From Rhizopus arrhizus (lineage: Eukaryota > Mucoromycota > Mucoromycetes > Mucorales > Rhizopodaceae), in NCBI GenBank assembly GCA_024220505.1, contig JAKZZE010000004.1, positions 868,001 to 932,000 of the forward strand: a stretch of DNA of 64,000 bases, read 5' to 3'. The notes under the pieces are model-generated. The model did no database searches. It worked only from the letters and a program-made list of their open reading frames with translations, and was not told where the DNA came from. Shown in pieces: positions 56,425-64,000 of the stretch. Position 1 is the stretch's first letter. Each line of letters opens with the position of its first letter. The translations under genes were made by a program, and so were the position numbers.

Positions 56425-57672
56425 ATGAATTTTGGTCTGGAACGAACAAGACGATTATTAGATGCTTTAAACAAACCTGATGAACGAACCAAAATAATTC
56501 ATGTGGCCGGCACCAATGGCAAAGGCTCCATCTGTGCTTATATTTCAACTGTGTTACACACTTGCGGATATTCAGTAGGAAGATTCAATTCACCTCATCT
56601 GATCGAACCTCGAGATAGTTTCAATATTGACGGAGAGGCTGTGAGTCAAGCAGCCTATGAGGAAGCTGCCGAACACGTACGTGAGTTGAACGCTTCATGC
56701 TCTATTGGTGCCTCTTCCTTTGAGTGTCTGGTGGCCACAGCCTTTTATCTGTTTGACAAGGCACATGTGGAGTTTGTCGTGTTGGAGGTCGGGTTGGGTG
56801 GACGTGAGGATGCGACGAATGCGATTCAAAGGCCTGTGATGGCCATCATTGCCTCGATTGGTATCGATCATGCTCAGATCCTCGGAAACACCTTGCAAGC
56901 GATTGCGTCGGCAAAGGCGGGTATCATGAAACCTCAGTGTCCTGTCGTGATTGCTCCTCAAGACCAAGAGGCTGCTTTAGAGACCCTCGTGAACCATGCA
57001 AAGGAAACAAGATGCCCTTATGTGCTCGTGAGTCCTTCAGAATGGGTGGGTGACCAACTCTGTCAGCTTCAGATCACACCCAAGCAGTACACGTATCCTA
57101 TTCGTCTCCATGGTGATTACCAACGCATGAATTCAGCAACCGCTGTCACTGCCCTGGATTGGCTTGCTCGGCTAGGCCTCATCCATCTGACAGAGGAACA
57201 TGTCTCGGCAGGCATGGGGAACACACGCTGGCGGGGTCGATTGGATTGGATCACGAGTACAGAAGTACCGAGCCTGAAAGCATTTCAGTTGGACCGTATC
57301 TTGGTGGACGGCGCACATAATTCACCGGCAGCGATCGCTTTACACAATTATGTGGAAAGCTTGAGAAAGGAAAAGGTGATTTGGATCATGGGTGCGACGG
57401 TAGGAAAGGATGTGGGTGACATGTTGAATACACTGGTACAGGCCGACGATATCCTGCTGACTGTCTCATTTAGTCAGCCCCAAGGCATGCCCTGGATACA
57501 AAGTATGGATCCCTGTGATATGATAAGGCAAACAGACAAAGAGGCTACTGGGTGTACATCGTTAAAACAAGCCTTGGAGAAGGCTGGTTCTATCTGTGGC
57601 CAAGAAGATCTCGTTGTTTTGTGTGGATCACTTTATCTTGCAGCAGATCTTTATCGGTTATTGACGCCTTAA
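56425..57672 (+). CDS. Dihydrofolate synthetase / folylpolyglutamate synthase family
   Basis: The ATG at 56425 gives 415 residues; upstream in-frame codons lie in the promoter T run. Mur-ligase fold with the P-loop V-A-G-T-N-G-K-G-S, S-P-H-L-I-E-P-R, L-E-V-G-L-G-G-R-x-D-A-T-N, I-G-I-D-H, A-K-A-G-I-M-K and a late V-D-G-A-H-N-S-P. Compact like yeast Fol3 (dihydrofolate synthetase), which adds Glu to dihydropteroate; Met7-type polyglutamate synthases are usually longer with a targeting sequence. ATP- and substrate-binding motifs are complete. Confidence 0.9.
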   Translation: MNFGLERTRRLLDALNKPDERTKIIHVAGTNGKGSICAYISTVLHTCGYSVGRFNSPHLIEPRDSFNIDGEAVSQAAYEEAAEHVRELNASCSIGASSFECLVATAFYLFDKAHVEFVVLEVGLGGREDATNAIQRPVMAIIASIGIDHAQILGNTLQAIASAKAGIMKPQCPVVIAPQDQEAALETLVNHAKETRCPYVLVSPSEWVGDQLCQLQITPKQYTYPIRLHGDYQRMNSATAVTALDWLARLGLIHLTEEHVSAGMGNTRWRGRLDWITSTEVPSLKAFQLDRILVDGAHNSPAAIALHNYVESLRKEKVIWIMGATVGKDVGDMLNTLVQADDILLTVSFSQPQGMPWIQSMDPCDMIRQTDKEATGCTSLKQALEKAGSICGQEDLVVLCGSLYLAADLYRLLTP

Positions 57673-57890
57673 TTCATCATGAATCTGTATTCATTTTGGG
57701 ATTAAATGAGCCCAAGGGGAGGGAGGTTTGTATTTTTGATGATGATATAAAGGGAATAAAGTTTGGGTAAGAAAAAAAAAGCTTGAAAAGAGTAGCTCAT
57801 GTCCTTTTTATTTCACATCTCTTTTCAATCAATGTGCATTGAACAGGTTTCTTCTTCAATGCCCAAACAAATAAAATGAATGTATATAAT

Positions 57891-59719
57891 TTATATCTTT
57901 GGTTCATGCTCATGATAATAGGAATCATTGGGTTGTTGCAAGGCACCAGAATTAGTAAGAATGCTTCCAGTACTGTCTACAATCGCCCCGTATCCATTCA
58001 TTCTTATCTTGATGCCAGTTGAATCTTTCAGTGGAATGGATGATTTCAGTAGTTGTGGATAGCTGGCATGGCGTGATTGTATCTGGAATGGGTTGATTTC
58101 ATCTTCTCTGTTCACCTTGGTCTTCTGATGCACTAAAAAAAAAAAGGTTAATCATGGCTTAAAAAAGGACGGGGATCAGGATATTTGCCATCTATGAAAA
58201 CATCCGTTTCGTCTATGATTTCCTGCAGATTTTTGTTTAGTCAGATTGTATGTCCCAGTAGACTGTATACCTCTCCGATCAAGCTTTCGATGACATCCTC
58301 CAAAGTGATGACTCCTAACGGGTAACCATTTGGGTACATGGTAACAAGCGCCATATGACCTATTTAAAATTAAGCAAACCCTCTTTCTCCTACTCGTTTA
58401 CTTTTTACTTTTTCCTTCTTGAAAGAAATTCAAAATATCCAAACAACTTGTGCTGGGATGTGTTTCAGGTAAAGGTCTCAGTGGAAGTTGAGATACAGTC
58501 AGTTGATCATCATAATCATAGCTTATAAGGTTTTTTACAAGGAGCATACCAATATACTGACTTTCATTATTGGCTGATTTAATAGGTATACGTGAATAAC
58601 CATGCTTTAGAATCTATAGCCCATGAAAAAATGAACAAAAACAAGAGACTGGGTCCTTTTGTTTGTCTTACCTTGTGTATAAGTTCTTTATCTAATACGG
58701 TATTCAAAGATAATGTAAATACATCTTGTAAAGGAGTCATGATTTCACAAACATGCTTTTCCTTCAAATCAAGTACGGAAGAGATGATGTGAACTTCATC
58801 TTTTGTCAAGCCTTCTATATCGTCTGATTGATGCATAGAAAGTAAACATTTGAGACCTAAAGATTTGAAAATGGATTAGAGAGAAAATGAAAAGGATCCT
58901 CTGTCCCCTACCCGCTTTCTTGTATATAGTGCCTCGTGTGGTCCCTAAAAAGAAATTCAAGACAAGGGAAGCAGGATAGGCAATAGGGTATAATATATAC
59001 ATGATGACAAGAACAATTCTTTTTAAAAGAAGAGGATCAATAACAAGTCATTTTTCTAATTTTACTTACTTTGAACATCTTGCACCGATAGCAAGACCAA
59101 ATCGCACACAAATAGCTATAGATGGGATACATTAGAACTTAAAGGAATATAAAACAGTTTTATACGCTGGTCGTACACTGCGGTATCACCCTATGAAAAA
59201 CCTGTCAAACGCCTCTCTCTTTTTCTTTCTTTCTTTCACTTACTCTCCAAAGATTACAATCAGCCCTGTCGACAGCAGCACAGCCCAGAGTCCACCACCA
59301 CCGATAAGTGAATCGAGAACGATAGGCAGTGTCTCGTTCACGATGACATTCGAAAGCAAGAGTGTCACCAGGACCCAATACTTTCCTTTGTCTAGCAAAG
59401 AAAGAACTTGAAGGGCATACTTCTTTTCTGATTCGGATCCAGTTTTGACCATCACCTGAAGATGAGTTTCATCCAATCCCATCAATCCCAAAGTTAAACC
59501 TATTTGTAAGGTTATTGATCAAGGACAGGGTATGCACATGCACGAGATACCTGCAAAAAATCCCCCTGCAAGAACAAGAAGAGCCGAAGAAAGAAAATGA
59601 CAGAGGGTGAGTGATAGGTGGCTGTGTTCCTCAAGATAAATCACTGGATTGGATAGGACCCCATCTAAATTGATCAACAGCATCAAACTGGTTGGTATCA
59701 GCCTCTCGACAAACTTCAT
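57891..59719 (-). CDS. CNNM/Mam3-like DUF21-CBS membrane protein
   Basis: Ten exons (59719-59551, 59499-59244, 59190-59177, 59115-59070, 59018-58912, 58856-58672, 58613-58409, 58359-58271, 58222-58189, 58132-57891) give 448 residues. The DUF21 transmembrane domain has [23 protein letters not shown] and, across a 14-nt exon, [19 protein letters not shown] pair follows: [16 protein letters not shown], and [10 protein letters not shown]. Yeast Mam3 and animal CNNM proteins act in metal (Mg/Mn) homeostasis. The last intron starts with GC. Confidence 0.85.
59177..59190 (-). other. 14-nt microexon of the DUF21-CBS gene
   Basis: The exon GGTGATACCGCAGT is bounded by ATAG and GTACGA and encodes the V-I-P-Q core of a conserved DUF21 motif. 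Skipping it would break both frame and motif. Confidence 0.75.
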
Positions 59720-59826
59720 TAAAAAATAATTTAAAAATAAAAAAAGAAAGAAAAGAAGAGGAGAGAGAGAGAGAGAGAGTAAGAATGGGATGGAAGTTGA
59801 GCTGCTTTATTGTTTATGCGAACAAG

Positions 59827-59860
<34 letters not shown>

Positions 59861-61824
59861 CGTTTCAGACTGTATCCTTTTCTATTTTTGGAATTAGGTA
59901 GTGTACAATCTATGTTTGAAACGCTGTGGACACTCTGTAGAATCAACATCATTCTTTTTCCTTTTTTATTTATTTTGGTGAAAATCATAGCATTGATGCC
60001 AATCTTGCATAGGCTATAACGTGATAACGAATTTAATGGAAGAAATGATTTTCTTGTGATTATTTAATAATTTAGTATAACATTTTCTTTTTTTCTTTGG
60101 AAACATTTAGATTTGAACTTTCTTTTGGTAAAAGTTCGGATGTAACTGTTTGAAGAATCTTTAAACTTCTTTACTGAAGAAAACTATAAATTGAAAGAAC
60201 GAATTTGATTCTTTAGATCCTTACTGTTTTTATTTTTTTCTCTATTCAATTGATAGTCTTGACGCGCTATATTTTATAATATTCCTTTGCGTCTTGAATT
60301 ACTTTGAACTTGTGGTTACACTTGACCTGATCGCGAGAGATCTCAATAGGAGATTTTAGTCAGGTGTGTTGCCTTAAAAGCTCGTATTTGTAATACATGA
60401 TAAAAGAAAGATTTCTAATGTTGATGCTATTCAGTGAGTAAATAGAAACTATACCAAACTCTAACTGACAAAGGTAACACTCTGAAACTAATTAGAATCT
60501 TTGATAATTGTTCTTGAATTGAAAAAAAGATACTAAAAGAAAGCAAAGTCTACTGAATTTTTAGAAAGACATCGATGTCATTGAAGCAAACAAAAATCAT
60601 CTTTTTTTTAAAAAAAAAAAATAATAATAATAAGTTTTCTATTAATTCTGTGCATATTGTATAATGTACTCCTTCTTTTTTTTTGTGTGTCAAACAGAAC
60701 TTGAATAGTAACCACAGATCAATTTACCCAACTAAGCCTAGTTTATTTTTATTCAAGTGACAATGATAAAAATATTCTTGTGTTTGATTATGCACCAAGT
60801 AAACAATTTGAGGAGCAAAATGAACTATTAAAAAGTTAGACGATAAAATATACTCTAAACTATATAATAACCAAGATAGTAAAGAAAGTCAGCTCCTAAA
60901 GAATTCATTCACTTTTCAATAGAAACGAATAAAATATTGAATTCTACTGCATCTTATACAGTGACACTCAAGGCAGTGAGCATAAAATAATTCAAAACAG
61001 CCTACCTTCAATCACCTAATGCATACAATTGATAATCCCAGAAGAAACAGAGTGAATTACTTGATATCACAAGGTATAACATGATTTGCTACACAGTAAC
61101 TCGATAGATTTATACTTGTTTGCAGTCACCATTTTGTCTTAACCACAGCATTCCTTTGTTCAACTGAACTCAATTCCAAGTATATCTCATGGGTCACTTT
61201 AGTAAACTATTTTTCATCAACAGATACACAAGACATGAGCAAATTCGCATTCTAAAGATGAGTAACAATAATTCTGCATGACCTATTATTAAAGTTACCG
61301 TCCTCAACTACAAAATATTTGTTACTTTCTCAGTCTATCCATACTCCATTTTGAACCTTCCAAGGATACACAAATATTTTCATCAAATGGCCCATGTTTA
61401 TCTCTTTACATCATTTCAAGTAACCATAGACACTTGAACAAAAACATGGCTATAGCAACAAGAATGATAAGACGATACAATGTTCAACTTTAGAAAATGA
61501 TCAGTGCATTCATCCTACTGCTTTCCTGCCTCTTCCTCCACAAAGCATAAACAATCTTTATCTTGTTCTACAGAAATGTAAACAAAGAAATCTTTCATAA
61601 AAGTCTAAAGCAAAGCAGTCAACACCCTCCTCAAGCCCATGTGATGACTCTTGTTCTTTTGCCTTTCCATCATTCAGAATGAGCCTCAATCAGAATAAAG
61701 AAGATGGGATGGAGGTACAAGAATAAAGAGATGAAGGGCTTTTCTGCTTTATTTGTATTCTAATGTAAAAAAATGGGTTGTACAAGCATGCTGCTATCTT
61801 TTGTAACAATAATCATGTCCGTTC
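59720..61824. other. Long intergenic stretch without a gene
   Basis: About 2.1 kb. A T run lies at 59832-59860, a GA repeat near 59756-59778 and an (AAT)n near 60622-60632. I find no ORF with protein-like composition and no repeat from elsewhere in the window. Confidence 0.5.
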
Positions 61825-63650
61825 CTAATAAAACTTGATGCTATTCATCGATGGCCCTATAAACATTCCGTCGGTTGGCATCAGTCCCTGCATCTGAATC
61901 ACAATCGACATGGCCTTGTCAATCGGATTGCGATAGTTTATGTGAACCATATCTCCTTGCTGACTGACTGTACCCCCTTTGACTTGTGTGACTTTGATAC
62001 CTTGGCTGACTTTAAATTGAACCTTCACCCTCTCTCCAAAGGCCTGGTGGGACAAGCAGCGAGCGTTCAGAATGGCTGTAAACTGATGTTGCTGAGCTCC
62101 GATGAAGGAGAATTGAGCAGTGACTGAACGACCGGTGTAAGCCTTGGCCACGGATGAATCCATTTCCGCCAAAGCCTGAAAAAATCCTTTATGGGTGCAT
62201 GTCTTTGCCTTACCTTGAGCACAATAGGCAGATACACCGTCTGTTGAAGACAGGCAGACAAGACCATCCGGACAGGGTCGAAGAAGCCACCGACCGTTGA
62301 CACAGGTAGCAAAGGAGTTTCCAGAGCATCCAAAACCGCCAGAACAAGGTTCGTCTTTTTGTACACAATCTCTCAAAGAGGAGGTTTCTGTAGGTCGATG
62401 GGACTTTGTGGTCTTGGTGGTATGCGAAGATGCTGTTTTTGTGTTCTTGGTTGATTTGCTAGATTCACCTTTACTTAGACTAGATAATAATTTAAAGATG
62501 GCAGCTTGGTAGTGAGGGGATACTTCCTTGTTGCTATAGGATGCGGATGCGTCTATAATAAAAAATGAGTCATTTGGCATCTTAGTGTTCGTCCATCTCT
62601 GGCTTACCCCATAACATCACACCTCCAAAGCTCGAGTAGGTTGAATACAAGCGCTTGACGATTGGTTCTAATGTCTTAAAAGGCACATAACCACTACCGG
62701 CTGCTGCACTTGATCCCGGCAGGCCCAAGAACACCTTGACATTTCTATTGGGTGAGGTATGTCTTGCCCAATGATCCCATGTTTCAAAATTGAAATTTTC
62801 ACTGGTCGTAGAACAGTAATTGTTATAAAATTGAACAAACACAGCATCAAATTCAGATGCGTCCAAAGCAGGTCCAAGCATAGCGTCAGGGAATGGACAC
62901 TGTGGGGCGCCTGTGATGTAATATTTCTTGGACTTGTCGGCATTAAAATGAGAGCGAAGTCGTTTGACCATGGCCTGTGAAAGTGAACTTGTGAGTGTCT
63001 GTAAAGGAGTCAGAGTAGTTACTCACTGCATAACCAGTCGATCCACCACCTTCAATATCAAGATCAAATCCATCAACGACAGCATCTCCAAAGGGTCGAC
63101 TTTCACTTTTTCCACCACCAAAGGTTGCCCAAAGTGTGTCAGCAAATGCAACAGCATCTTTGTCATTAGCAAATCCATAAGCACCAGCAGCACCACCCAA
63201 AGATAACAAGATAGTTTTGCCCTTCTTTTGACAAGTCTTGATATCTACATATTTTATTGAAATCATAAAAAAAAATCAATCAAGTATTCAATCCTATTTA
63301 CCTTTTCCAACCTCAGGGCATTGTAAGAGATTGGTGCCTGGAAATCGAGGTCCATCACATGAATTTGCAAGGTTAAGTTGAGGAAGCTCCTTATTCCTAA
63401 AGTCAAGAACAAAAGCGAGGATGATAACATCCGAATTACCATCACAATAAGTAGCAAGTGAATGCTGTGTGTCGGAGCCTCCTTTTGAATTCTATCAAAA
63501 GGAAAACAAGCAGTAGTGAGTTTTTTCCCCGTAGAAACAAATCTAGTTTACCTGTCCCCAGTATGTGGCAAGCGAAGGAGAATCAAGAAAGCTGGCTTGA
63601 GCTTTATAGAGAAGGATGCAGAGTAAGGTGATTATGAACCAGTGATTCAT
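61825..63650 (-). CDS. Secreted GH18 chitinase with a cysteine-rich binding module
   Basis: Five exons (63650-63552, 63491-63302, 63244-63027, 62974-62608, 62552-61825) give 533 residues. Signal peptide M-N-H-W-F-I-T-L-L (to about 18), then a class III GH18 domain: A-T-Y-W-G-Q, L-L-S-L-G-G, and D-G-F-D-L-D-I-E with the catalytic Glu, V-F-V-Q-F-Y-N-N-Y, and G-V-M-L-W-D. A Ser/Thr/Lys-rich linker follows, then a Cys-rich module ([10 protein letters not shown]...C-V-N-G-R-W) of CBM19-like type and a further ~120-residue C-terminal domain. Layout is like yeast Cts1; it probably remodels wall chitin. Confidence 0.92.
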
Positions 63651-64000
63651 ATTTGTTTCTTTGAAAAATGTGTATTAAAAAAAAGATTCTTGTCAGACTA
63701 GACGTATTTATAGGTTTTTTTTTTAAAAAAAAAAATAAAAAATTCAAGTTTCAAACAGTATAAATTGTTAATTGTGAGGTGTTGCTAATCATGGGAACCC
63801 TTTATTCACTTAATTGATCATTAATGAATAGTTGATTTACGTAAGACGATCATACGTAAAGAGATGGAAGGACATATACACATGCAAGCCAACGAAACAT
63901 TATTATGCGCAATTGAGTTGACGACATCATCTTTTAAGGACCTTGTTTTCTCTTGACAGAGTTTGACGACCCTTATTTATATGATCTATCAAAAACAACG
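63651..64000. promoter_or_regulatory. Upstream region of the chitinase gene
   Basis: It contains an A-rich run (63725-63742) and a TATTTATAGG box (63703-63712) ~55 bp upstream of the start codon. No other gene is seen. Confidence 0.4.

Noticed and set aside
59692..60019. Phe/Lys-rich ORFs around a T run
   Set aside because: Homopolymer artefacts in the 5' flank of the DUF21-CBS gene.

Overview
This window looks like a nuclear contig from an early-diverging fungus, most likely Mucoromycota (Mucorales-like). I infer this from the very AT-rich intergenic DNA with long A/T homopolymers, the short introns (about 48-70 bp, GT-AG with a few GC-AG and CTAAC-type branch points), and the gene set: a Gemin2/SMN-complex protein, a RUS/DUF647 protein, a Chs7-like chitin synthase chaperone, a proteinase K-like subtilisin and a GH18 chitinase. 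Transposon load is heavy. I saw no tRNA, rRNA, CRISPR or bacterial operon signal.

Region 1 (1-12,500) is a cluster of Ty3/gypsy-type LTR elements of one family. The central element (about 1,193-8,609) is nearly intact. It has an LTR, a primer-binding site, gag, a PR-RT-RNaseH ORF that starts inside the gag stop codon, a separate integrase ORF, an extra ORF in the env position, a polypurine tract and a 3' LTR. The extra ORF recurs in a truncated upstream copy (94-741) and, broken, in a short non-autonomous element (about 9,300-12,115). ORF junctions carry poly(A) runs and TATA-like motifs like those in the LTR promoter. Every LTR also carries a second copy of the primer-binding-site core.

Region 2 (13,400-18,110) has two host genes: a PX-domain AGC kinase (minus) and a secreted subtilisin (plus).

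Region 3 (18,500-34,750) is a repeat mosaic. A 3.8-4.1 kb unit (an LTR followed by a decayed LINE) is present twice. A solo LTR with a clean 5-bp target duplication sits in one copy, and the matching empty site is in the other. LINE ORF2 tails, a duplicated two-exon repeat-protein gene (one copy good, one broken), a 16-bp minisatellite and a transposase remnant fill the rest.

Region 4 (34,970-46,660) is gene-dense: 6-phosphofructo-2-kinase (bisphosphatase half apparently dead), a ten-repeat Myb/SANT protein, Gemin2, an F-BAR/RhoGAP protein, a cytochrome P450, a Chs7-like protein and a type II membrane glycosyltransferase. Region 5 (46,660-52,500) is mostly non-coding, with relics and one small ORF. 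Region 6 (52,520-63,650) holds a RUS-family protein, the DNA primase small subunit and dihydrofolate synthetase divergent from a ~120 bp shared promoter, a CNNM/Mam3-like DUF21-CBS protein and a secreted chitinase.

Several genes share themes (Chs7 and chitinase for the cell wall; primase and folate synthesis for S phase), but this is ordinary eukaryotic gene order, not an operon. Exon boundaries were worked out by hand from splice signals and family conservation.
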